Assembly (NCBI GenBank): GCA_017457465.1
Contig: JAFTHJ010000247.1
Coordinates: forward strand, 1-6,006
Source of the DNA: Clostridia bacterium
Lineage (GTDB): Bacteria > Bacillota > Clostridia > Oscillospirales > CAG-272
Direction: 5' to 3'
DNA length: 6,006 nucleotides
Of this stretch, positions 1-4,987 are shown one piece after another. Each line of letters opens with the position of its first letter. Within the stretch, counting starts at the first letter, position 1. Below the pieces are notes generated by a model. That model ran no database searches. It worked only from the letters and a program-made list of their open reading frames with translations, and was not told where the DNA came from. Made by a program: the position numbers and the translations under genes.

Positions 1-287
1 ACATCGCCAACATTGATAGCGGAAACGTCATCAAGGCGGAATTCCTTAAGATGCTTCTTTGCGCTTACACCTGCTTTTGCGAAGTGTCCGAGCTCGGGCT
101 TTGTCATGTGCTTTTCCTTTGCGTCCTGGAAACCAAGCTGCACTGCATCATAACCGTCCGTCTCGACTGTCTTCTTCTGTGCTACATAGCACGGACCTGC
201 TTCGATTATCGTGACCGGAATTACGTTTCCGACCTCGTCGAAAATCTGTGTCATACCGATTTTCTTTCCGAGAATACCTTTTTTCAT
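1..287 (-). CDS. rplC: 50S ribosomal protein L3, N-terminal part (cut by window edge)
   Basis: The minus-strand frame starts at ATG 287-285 and stays open to position 1, giving 95 codons of a protein that is normally a little over 200 residues; the rest lies outside the window. The N-terminus MKKGILGKKIGMTQIF is the typical L3 opening (GxKxGMTxxF), followed by the usual VTVIEAGPCxV-like segment at residues 25-35 and a Lys-rich stretch (about 56-80). L3 is a primary binder of 23S rRNA near the peptidyl transferase centre and one of the first proteins in 50S assembly. An AGGAGG at 297-302 sits 9 nt before the ATG, which fixes the start. It follows rpsJ on the same strand in the standard S10-operon order, but after an unusually long 120-nt spacer. 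Identity is secure. Confidence 0.96.
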   Translation of the reverse strand, partial: MKKGILGKKIGMTQIFDEVGNVIPVTIIEAGPCYVAQKKTVETDGYDAVQLGFQDAKEKHMTKPELGHFAKAGVSAKKHLKEFRLDDVSAINVGD

Positions 288-313
288 GTTTCTTTTCCTC
301 CTGTCAAGTATTG

Positions 314-373
314 GTTGACGCGTTCTGCGCGCCAACATGATTTACAAAGTTGCCGAACTGCTTTCGCAACGGC
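314..373 (-). promoter_or_regulatory. Two RNA hairpins in the rpsJ-rplC spacer
   Basis: The spacer between rpsJ and rplC contains two good stem-loops when read as minus-strand RNA. The first (373-352) pairs GCCG with CGGC and UUGC with GCAG, closed by a GAAA tetraloop, with a UU bulge on the 3' side. The second (336-314) pairs nine bases, GUUGGCGCG with CGCGUCAAC including one G-U pair, around a CAGAA loop. The second ends 11 nt before the AGGAGG of rplC. Neither is followed by a U-run, so they are not terminators. Seen in sequence: the complementarity. Inferred: a regulatory, processing or protein-binding role for rplC and downstream genes. Confidence 0.5.
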
Positions 374-407
374 TGTTATCTTTGTTTGGGTGAGATGAGA
401 TGCTTGA

Positions 408-719
408 TTAAAGTTTTACCTCTATCTCAACACCGGCGGGGAGCTCAATGCTCATGAGCGCATCAACAACCTTCTGCGAGGGCTTCATGATATCAATGAG
501 TCTCTTGTGAGTGCGCATTTCGAACTGCTCACGGCTATCCTTGTACTTGTGTACCGCACGGAGGATAGTAACTATCTCCTTGTCGGTGGGAAGCGGGATA
601 GGACCGGAAACTGTTGCGCCGTTTCTCTTTGCTACTTCAACTATCTTCTCTGCTGCCGCATCGATGAGTGTGTGGTCGTAGCTCTTCAGTCTTACTCTGA
701 TCTTCTCTTTGACTGCCAC
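408..719 (-). CDS. rpsJ: 30S ribosomal protein S10
   Basis: This is a 103-residue protein of normal S10 length, spanning the complete family from VKEKIRVRLKSYDH to the C-terminal EVKL. The S10 signature is visible: GPIPLPT at residues 39-45 in the extended loop, then HKRLIDI at 71-77. S10 sits in the 30S head and also acts as NusE, the NusB partner in rRNA antitermination. The start codon is GTG (719-717), supported by AGGAGG at 728-733 with an 8-nt spacer; there is no competing in-frame ATG upstream. It is the first gene of the operon, preceded by a long structured leader and a good promoter, and followed by rplC. Nothing about the protein is unusual. Confidence 0.98.
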   Translation of the reverse strand: MAVKEKIRVRLKSYDHTLIDAAAEKIVEVAKRNGATVSGPIPLPTDKEIVTILRAVHKYKDSREQFEMRTHKRLIDIMKPSQKVVDALMSIELPAGVEIEVKL

Positions 720-736
720 TGTTTTTGCCTCCTTTT

Positions 737-812
737 AAGAATTTTGTCCGCGCGTATATATTAAAGGAAATATTTCCGCGCCGACAGCGTTTTTTGAGGG
801 GGCGCAATTCTT
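737..812 (-). promoter_or_regulatory. Stem next to the rpsJ ribosome binding site
   Basis: Minus-strand bases 812-801 (AAGAAUUGCGCC) can pair with GGCGC at 782-778 and AAUUCUU at 743-737, giving a 12-bp interrupted stem. Its 3' end lies 3 nt before the AGGAGG (733-728). Between the two 3' segments lies a perfect 12-bp palindrome, GGAAATATTTCC (766-777), which could form a small side hairpin. The stem leaves the Shine-Dalgarno free as drawn, so it may help translation or be a docking site rather than block it. The pairing is visible; the function is inference. Confidence 0.35.
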
Positions 813-849
813 GCCAACACCGTTCCGCGTGTTTCTTTTGTGCTCATTT

Positions 850-894
850 AAAAACCGGAATTGTACCGCATCAGCATCTGCATACAACCTCCGG
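850..894 (-). terminator. Putative intrinsic terminator (attenuator) in the rpsJ leader
   Basis: In minus-strand RNA, CCGGAG-G-UUGUA (894-883) pairs with UACAA-U-UCCGG (865-855), an 11-bp stem with one G-U pair and one bulged G, followed directly by UUUUU (854-850). It lies about 200 nt after the predicted transcription start and 130 nt before rpsJ, so if it worked unconditionally the ribosomal operon would be silenced. It must therefore be weak or conditional. Its 5' arm overlaps CCCGG 895-891, which can pair with upstream CCGGG 971-967 instead. The loop is 17 nt, longer than ideal. Confidence 0.5.
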
Positions 895-1000
895 GAAAAA
901 ATGAACACTCAATCCGCACAGCCTCTGGGTAAAGACCTTGGAAGGCATTTTTAAGGATTGCTGTCGCCCGGTTAAAACGGACATACTCCACGAAAATTCC

Positions 1001-1028
1001 CCATACTACGCAGTGAGCATAGTTATGG
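1001..1028 (-). promoter_or_regulatory. 11-bp hairpin with bulged A in the S10 leader
   Basis: Minus-strand RNA CCAUA (1028-1024), bulged A (1023), CUAUGC (1022-1017), loop UCACU (1016-1012), GCGUAG (1011-1006), UAUGG (1005-1001). All eleven pairs form, with one U-G. It is the first stable element after the predicted transcription start. A bulged helix of this kind is a typical protein-binding module, but no partner can be named from the sequence. Confidence 0.5.
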
Positions 1029-1062
1029 CAACCTCTCGCTTCAACGCATATCAAGCTTTTAG

Positions 1063-1091
1063 ATTATACCATATTGTTATAAGATAATCAA
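1063..1091 (-). promoter_or_regulatory. Sigma-A-type promoter for the S10 operon
   Basis: On the minus strand, -35 TTGATT (1091-1086) and a perfect -10 TATAAT (1068-1063) are separated by exactly 17 bp, and the -10 is preceded by TGG, an extended -10 feature. The upstream flank is A/T-rich (about 1092-1125), as in strong ribosomal promoters. Transcription would start near 1056. This is the best promoter in the window and is well placed to drive rpsJ-rplC. Confidence 0.85.
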
Positions 1092-1298
1092 GATTTTTTT
1101 AATAGTCAAAAAATAGATTTTTCGAGCTTTAGGGCTCCAAAATATATAAAACTTGCACAAAAACACCGCTTTTTCACTCAAAATCCGCTCTTTTTGAAAA
1201 ATTTTTTCTCATTCTCCGCTCTCTTTTTTGCCCTTTTTTTCGATTTTTGCAAAAAAATTCGGAATTTTTCACAAAGTTTATCCCCAAACAGCACATAT
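1092..1298. other. T-rich gene-free spacer
   Basis: There is no credible gene on either strand between the S10 promoter and the hairpin after spoVAF. The plus strand is a series of T-runs separated by short C-rich pieces. Two of these form an imperfect direct repeat (about 1170-1196 and 1202-1229), sharing TCNNTCCGCTC-like cores flanked by T-runs. A weak A/T-only hairpin (AAAAATT/AATTTTT around CCG) is possible near 1250-1267. The short frames at 1194-1458 are by-products of low base complexity and run into the antisense of spoVAF. Confidence 0.6.
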
Positions 1299-1327
1299 GG
1301 GACTGCCGCAAGGCTTACGGCAGTCCC
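1299..1327 (-). terminator. Hairpin after spoVAF, terminator-like but without a U-run
   Basis: GGGACTGCCG (1299-1308) and CGGCAGTCCC (1318-1327) form a perfect 10-bp GC-rich stem with a 9-base loop, starting 8 bp beyond the stop codon of the spoVAF-like gene. Position and strength suggest the 3' end of that transcript. On the minus strand the stem is followed by AUAUGUGCUGUUUGG rather than a U-run, so it may act as an RNA stabiliser or processing end instead of a true intrinsic terminator. Confidence 0.55.
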
Positions 1328-1335
1328 GTATAGAA

Positions 1336-2748
1336 TCATTCAACAAAGTCCTTTTTCTTTACTCTCACTACGAGAGAGAGCAGAGCGCGTCCGTTAAAGG
1401 GTATGAGCGGATAGAGATATCTGCGTTTGCCGTTTACCGTTTTATTGGAAATCAGTAGGACAAGTATCAAGACGCATCCAGCCACAAATCCCCAGAATCT
1501 GAAGACCGCCGTGAGCAGCAGAAGCATCATTCGCAAAAACTTGAAAGCATATCCCAGCTCATAGCTCCTCTGGGTAAAGTTGGCTATCGCCACGAACGCC
1601 ATATAAAGAATGACCTCGGGGATAAGCCACCCTATCGTCACCGCGAAATCCCCAAGTATCAATCCGCCGACCACCGAGAGCGAGTTAGCGAGCATATCGG
1701 GCGTGTTCGTTGAAGCCAGACGGAGCGCGTCTATGATAAACTCGACCAAAAAGAGCTGAAAGATGATCGGTATCCTCGCGGAGTTTTCGGGGATTATAAA
1801 GCTCAACCACTCGGGTATCATCTCGGGATACTGCATAAAGAGATACCACACGGGGGTTATCATAAGCGTCATAAAAAACACAGCAAAGCGGACAAGTCTT
1901 ATATAGGTTCCCGTGAGGGGCGGAAAATAGAAATCGTTTGTCTCCTGCATAAAGTCAAAGATTGACGAGGGGAGTATCATCACCTCGGGAGAGTTGTCCA
2001 TTATGATAGCCACACTTCCCTCGAGTATCTGCGCAGAGGCAGAATCAGGACGCTCGGTCATTCGTATCTTTGGAAAGGGATTATACCACCGTGAGCGAAT
2101 AAGACACTCGGCGAGTGACTGCGCCCCCATAGTCAGCGACTTGGTCTTGATGCTCCGAAGCTTTTTCTCAAGCTCCGCCACATACCTCTCGTCCGCCTTT
2201 CCCTTCATATAGCAAAGCACGATATCTGTCTTTGACTCTGTGCCGACAGTTACATACTTCATAGTAAGTGAGCAGTCTCGTATACGGCGGCGGATAAGAG
2301 CGGTATTGAATATCAGCGTCTCAACAAATCCGTCGCGTGAGCCGCGCATAACCCTGTCGCCCTGCGGCTCCTCGGCGTCACGCCCGGGGTATGTCCGCGA
2401 GTCGATTATTATTCCGTCGCCGCCGAAGCTGCTTCCTATAAGCAGAGTTGCCCCAGAAAGGACCATCTGGAGCATAAGGTCAAGGTTGTCGGTAACGTCG
2501 GTCTCAACGTAAGGAACACTCTGCTCCATAAAATCGCGAGCCGTATCGGGAAGCTTTTTGATAGAGAGAAAGTGCATCATCAGCTTCTGCATCACCGTAT
2601 CCTTCACAAAGCCGTCTATATAATATAATGATAGTTCTCCGTCGCCGACCTTGAGCACCTTTTTTATCACGTCAAAATTATCGCTCACCGAGAGCGCCAT
2701 ATCCAGACACTTTGTATTCTGAAGATAATCCGAAGAAAGTTTGCGCAT
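1336..2748 (-). CDS. spoVAF: SpoVAF-like spore germination protein (GerA family)
   Basis: This 470-residue protein has the GerA-family plan: a soluble N-terminal half (about 1-280) and a membrane half with four to five hydrophobic segments (about 283-306, 326-346, 354-375, 377-391, 405-434). Diagnostic motifs are RTYPGRDAEEP (118-128), the GSRDGFVET segment (136-144), NTALIRRRIRD (148-158), TERPD (231-235), PEVILY (377-382) and YPLIPFN (446-452). The combination RDGFVE..NTAL.RRRIRD..L, the LYYIDGFVKD segment (41-50) and the TVG..SKTDI segment (167-175) resemble SpoVAF more than GerAA/GerBA receptor subunits. SpoVAF is a spore inner-membrane protein that helps germination signalling. It usually ends a spoVA operon; here no spoVA gene adjoins it, so a stand-alone GerA-type A subunit remains possible. 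The start is supported by AAGGAG (2754-2759) 5 nt before ATG. Confidence 0.8.
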   Translation of the reverse strand: MRKLSSDYLQNTKCLDMALSVSDNFDVIKKVLKVGDGELSLYYIDGFVKDTVMQKLMMHFLSIKKLPDTARDFMEQSVPYVETDVTDNLDLMLQMVLSGATLLIGSSFGGDGIIIDSRTYPGRDAEEPQGDRVMRGSRDGFVETLIFNTALIRRRIRDCSLTMKYVTVGTESKTDIVLCYMKGKADERYVAELEKKLRSIKTKSLTMGAQSLAECLIRSRWYNPFPKIRMTERPDSASAQILEGSVAIIMDNSPEVMILPSSIFDFMQETNDFYFPPLTGTYIRLVRFAVFFMTLMITPVWYLFMQYPEMIPEWLSFIIPENSARIPIIFQLFLVEFIIDALRLASTNTPDMLANSLSVVGGLILGDFAVTIGWLIPEVILYMAFVAIANFTQRSYELGYAFKFLRMMLLLLTAVFRFWGFVAGCVLILVLLISNKTVNGKRRYLYPLIPFNGRALLSLVVRVKKKDFVE

Positions 2749-2787
2749 AATAGCTCCTTAAATATGTTTTGGAGTTATTATGCGCAA
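2741..2787. repeat. 17-bp inverted repeat over the spoVAF start
   Basis: Bases 2741-2757 and 2771-2787 are complementary at 16 of 17 positions, and the exception is a G-U pair in minus-strand RNA; the loop is 13 bases (2758-2770). The minus-strand 3' arm holds most of the ribosome binding site, the ATG and the next codons of spoVAF. The other arm holds the predicted sigma-G -10 element. The repeat could be an operator, or an RNA hairpin that hides the start site in transcripts coming from the upstream GH42 gene. Confidence 0.8.
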
Positions 2788-2806
2788 TTTTTTGAATTTA
2801 TATACT
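2776..2806 (-). promoter_or_regulatory. Possible sigma-G (forespore) promoter of spoVAF
   Basis: On the minus strand, AGTATA (2806-2801) and CATAATA (2782-2776) are separated by 18 bp. The known sigma-G pattern is close to TGMATA, 17-18 bp, CATACTA, so the -35 matches at 4 of 6 and the -10 at 6 of 7 positions. Start would be near 2769, leaving a 20-nt untranslated region that just holds the ribosome binding site. A forespore promoter is what is known for SpoVA-type genes. The region is A/T-rich, which raises the chance of coincidence. Confidence 0.45.
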
Positions 2807-2814
2807 TAAATGCT

Positions 2815-4845
2815 TTATATTTCCAGAACCGCCACGCCGTACGGCTCGAGCTTTATGCCGTCGGTAAATTCGGCATCACTTATCATATCGCGGCAGGGCT
2901 TCTTTGTCTTTATCTCGACGGGTTCAGGCTCGTAATTAAGCAAAAACGCGTAATTTCCTCTTACGGCAAGTTCAACCGTCTCGGGAATATCAAGCCACTC
3001 TCCGATACCCCTCGGAACGCCCATATTCTCGAGCGACAAAAAGACTTCGACAGCCTCCGCACCGAAAACAGCACCGTAATAATAAACTCTTCCCTTGCCT
3101 ATCCGCTTTAGGGAAGCACCACAACGCCCCGCGTAATAATTGTTCTCGTAAGTACCTATCGCCTCGCCGTCGATTACCTCAAGGATATCATTAAAATGAT
3201 ACGCCGTCATACGATGCTCACCGATGTTGATAGACTGCTTTGCGTCGTAAGCCGAAAGGAAAGTGAAGTCCTCGACCTTTGCCCCGCAAAAATCAGCGGC
3301 ATATCCGGGAGGCGGCGTCATAAGACAGCGACCCGTGGTATCCTTATAACCCGTACGGCAACCAAAAATCACCGTTCCGCCCTGCTCGGCATAAGAACGC
3401 AGAAGCTCCGCCGCCCTCTCGGTGAGTATTGCGGGGTGCAAATATACCACGAGCTTGTATTTTGAAAGCGACTCAAGAGTCGTTCTCTCATTGATATAAA
3501 TCAGGTCATAAGGAATGTGCTTCTTTTGGCACACCCTGAACCAGGAATCCTGACTCCAGCGGTCAAATCCGCTATGAAAGGTATCCTCTGCCGCGTCCCA
3601 TTCGTTGTCGCAATCCCAGAGAAGCGCAATCTCGGCAAAGTATTCCTCTCCGCAGACCGCCTGTATCTTTCCGATATCACGGTGCGTTTTCATCACCTCT
3701 TCGGCTCTCCTGCCAAATCGGTTGTCGCAATTAAAAATACCGTTCCAGTACATTTCGGTTCCCACCGGGCAGGTGCGCCAACGGAAATAGCTGACATAAT
3801 CGGCTCCGTGAGCTATTGTCTGCATAGTCCACAGACGCATCTGCCCCGGCTTCGGTGTCGCTTGAGGCGAAAATCCGTTTGTTCCGCCGCCCGCGCCCGA
3901 TTGCTGCTCCATAATAGCAAATATGGGAGAGATTCCTCTGACTCTCGTCAACTTGTGCGAGGTGTTTCTGTCCCTCATTCCGTTGGTGTTTGCGGGGTTG
4001 AGATTCTGCGCGTATCTGAAATTCGGGTAATTATCAAACGAGATAAAGTCAATAATCTCGTCGGTAAGGTACTCGTAATCTATAAAATCAAACAGACCAT
4101 TCGTGGTTATATACGCGTTTGAATACTTTCTTATAATATCCGCCTGAAGCTTGAAATAGCCGATAACCGTGTCGGAAATAAACTGCTTCTCGATAAGCCC
4201 CATATGGGGGTTTCGGCGGTTGTTGTAGGTGTTGCGGAGCAAATGTATCTCCTCCCAATCGGTGTAGGTCTGATTCCAGAATACCGCTCCTACCACCTCG
4301 TTAAATCTCTCGAGCGTTCCGAATCTCCGCTTCAGATATTCCCTGAACGCCTTGTGGTCACTCTCGGAATAATAGACGCTGCACTCGCAGTTTATCTCAT
4401 TATCGAGCTGCCACCCCACGATATTAGGGTAGCGGCTGTAATGCTCGGCTATCTTTTCTGTAATACGCGCACTGAAAAAGCGGAATTTCTCGGAATTGAG
4501 ATTCGGGTGACGCCTGAATCCGTGGTGAATAAGATTTCCGTTCTTGTCGGCGTTGAGTATCTCTGGATATCTCTCGCTCATCCACGCGGGCGGTGTTGCC
4601 GTTGGGGTGCAGAATATAACCTTTATTCCCTCGGCATAAGCAAGGTCCATGAATTTGTCAAAGAACTCAAAGGTAAACTCTCCCTCGACAGGCTCAAATT
4701 TGTTCCACGCGAACTCGGCGACACGAACTGTTTCAATGCCCATCTCCTTCATTCTGCGAAGGTCATCAAGCCACATAGAGCACTCCCAATGTTCGGGATA
4801 GTAGCAGACTCCAAGGGTTATATGGTCTAATTTGATACTTTTCAT
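2815..4845 (-). CDS. GH42 beta-galactosidase
   Basis: This 676-residue protein hydrolyses terminal beta-galactosides and is of the usual GH42 length. Its N-terminal TIM barrel (about 8-395) has the family landmarks YYPEHW (15-20), CTPTATPPAW (79-88), the acid/base in GWQLDNEI (E150) and the nucleophile in IMEQQSG (E313). A trimerisation/flavodoxin-like domain follows (about 400-610), then a small C-terminal beta domain (about 615-676). No signal peptide is present, so the enzyme is cytoplasmic and probably acts on imported galacto-oligosaccharides. Cys153 and Cys155 follow the acid/base, but the fuller cysteine set that binds zinc in some GH42 enzymes is not seen. The start has GGAG (4853-4856) 7 nt upstream. 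The gene has its own strong promoter and diverges from an AraC regulator. No terminator hairpin is visible after its stop. The exact substrate is open. Confidence 0.93.
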   Translation of the reverse strand: MKSIKLDHITLGVCYYPEHWECSMWLDDLRRMKEMGIETVRVAEFAWNKFEPVEGEFTFEFFDKFMDLAYAEGIKVIFCTPTATPPAWMSERYPEILNADKNGNLIHHGFRRHPNLNSEKFRFFSARITEKIAEHYSRYPNIVGWQLDNEINCECSVYYSESDHKAFREYLKRRFGTLERFNEVVGAVFWNQTYTDWEEIHLLRNTYNNRRNPHMGLIEKQFISDTVIGYFKLQADIIRKYSNAYITTNGLFDFIDYEYLTDEIIDFISFDNYPNFRYAQNLNPANTNGMRDRNTSHKLTRVRGISPIFAIMEQQSGAGGGTNGFSPQATPKPGQMRLWTMQTIAHGADYVSYFRWRTCPVGTEMYWNGIFNCDNRFGRRAEEVMKTHRDIGKIQAVCGEEYFAEIALLWDCDNEWDAAEDTFHSGFDRWSQDSWFRVCQKKHIPYDLIYINERTTLESLSKYKLVVYLHPAILTERAAELLRSYAEQGGTVIFGCRTGYKDTTGRCLMTPPPGYAADFCGAKVEDFTFLSAYDAKQSINIGEHRMTAYHFNDILEVIDGEAIGTYENNYYAGRCGASLKRIGKGRVYYYGAVFGAEAVEVFLSLENMGVPRGIGEWLDIPETVELAVRGNYAFLLNYEPEPVEIKTKKPCRDMISDAEFTDGIKLEPYGVAVLEI

Positions 4846-4866
4846 AGCGCATCTCCATAATATAAT

Positions 4867-4940
4867 TATATTAATAGCATATCACAGCTAAAAATCCTTG
4901 TCAATCAAAACATTTTAATATTTATATAACTATATTAATA
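4867..4940 (+). repeat. TATATTAATA repeats between GH42 and araC-type gene
   Basis: The 10-mer TATATTAATA occurs at 4867-4876 and 4931-4940, one copy at the GH42 transcription start and one directly before the -35 of the regulator gene. A related TTAATATT occurs at 4915-4922 and 4935-4942, 20 bp apart, close to two helix turns as expected of AraC-family half-sites. The whole region is very A/T-rich, so chance repeats are likely; offered only as candidate operator sites. Confidence 0.25.
4876..4904 (-). promoter_or_regulatory. Sigma-A promoter of the GH42 gene
   Basis: On the minus strand there is a perfect -35 TTGACA (4904-4899), a 17-bp spacer and a -10 TATGCT (4881-4876) preceded by TGA, giving an extended -10. 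Transcription would start near 4869, leaving a leader of about 24 nt. With such a good core promoter, control by the AraC neighbour could involve repression or upstream activation; the sequence does not decide. Confidence 0.75.
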
Positions 4941-4969
4941 TTGACATCGCCGACTTGATATGATAACAT
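4941..4969 (+). promoter_or_regulatory. Possible promoter of the AraC-family gene
   Basis: A perfect -35 TTGACA (4941-4946) is followed at 17 bp by TAACAT (4964-4969), with TGA before it as an extended -10. The predicted start, about 4976, coincides with the first base of the ribosome binding site and leaves only about 12 nt of leader. Bases 4958-4971 form a small inverted repeat (ATATG-ATAA-CATAT) over the -10, a possible autoregulatory site. Confidence 0.5.
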
Positions 4970-4975
4970 ATACTT

Positions 4976-4981
4976 GAGGTG
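4976..4981 (+). promoter_or_regulatory. Ribosome binding site that sets the AraC-family start
   Basis: GAGGTG lies 6 nt before ATG 4988. The alternative in-frame GTG at 4979 falls inside this site and has no other Shine-Dalgarno at a suitable distance, so the ATG at 4988 is preferred. Confidence 0.75.
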
Positions 4982-4987
4982 ACCGAA

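Larger units (their letters stand above)
720..1056 (-). ncRNA. Structured 5' leader of the S10 operon mRNA
   Basis: From the predicted start near 1056 to the rpsJ start codon there are about 335 nt without a convincing gene. Read as minus-strand RNA, the leader contains, in order: an 11-bp hairpin with one bulged base (1028-1001); a domain closed by CCGGG 971-967 with CCCGG 895-891 and, inside it, CAAUCC 960-955 with GGAUUG 915-910; a terminator-like hairpin plus U-run (894-850); and a stem next to the ribosome binding site (812-737). Leaders that bind a ribosomal protein are well known ahead of S10 operons (L4 in E. coli); which protein would bind here cannot be told. The 68-codon frame over 848-1054 starts with TTG, lacks a ribosome binding site and has no recognisable content, so it was not called. 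Confidence 0.65.

Noticed and set aside
764..850. A 28-codon minus-strand frame (ATG at 847) between the attenuator and rpsJ
   Set aside because: No Shine-Dalgarno lies before it and the bases form leader stems; a leader peptide cannot be excluded but is not supported.
848..1054. A 68-codon minus-strand frame upstream of rpsJ
   Set aside because: It starts with TTG near the predicted transcription start, has no ribosome binding site and no recognisable protein features, and its bases are better explained by the structured S10 leader.
1170..1229. Imperfect T-flanked direct repeat as a possible CRISPR or mobile-element trace
   Set aside because: There are only two degenerate copies in a low-complexity T-rich spacer; no regular spacing, no terminal repeats, no transposase.
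1278..1286. TTATCCCCA, one base off a DnaA box
   Set aside because: It is a single imperfect copy with no cluster and no nearby replication genes, so chance is the simplest reading.
2780..2809. A plus-strand 9-codon frame with GGAG and ATG mirroring the spoVAF start
   Set aside because: It is a by-product of the inverted repeat; the peptide MRNFLNLYT has no recognisable role.
3517..4122. Long plus-strand frames antisense to the GH42 gene (also 4204-4830)
   Set aside because: They are shadows of the GH42 coding frame, with no ribosome binding sites and no family-like sequence.
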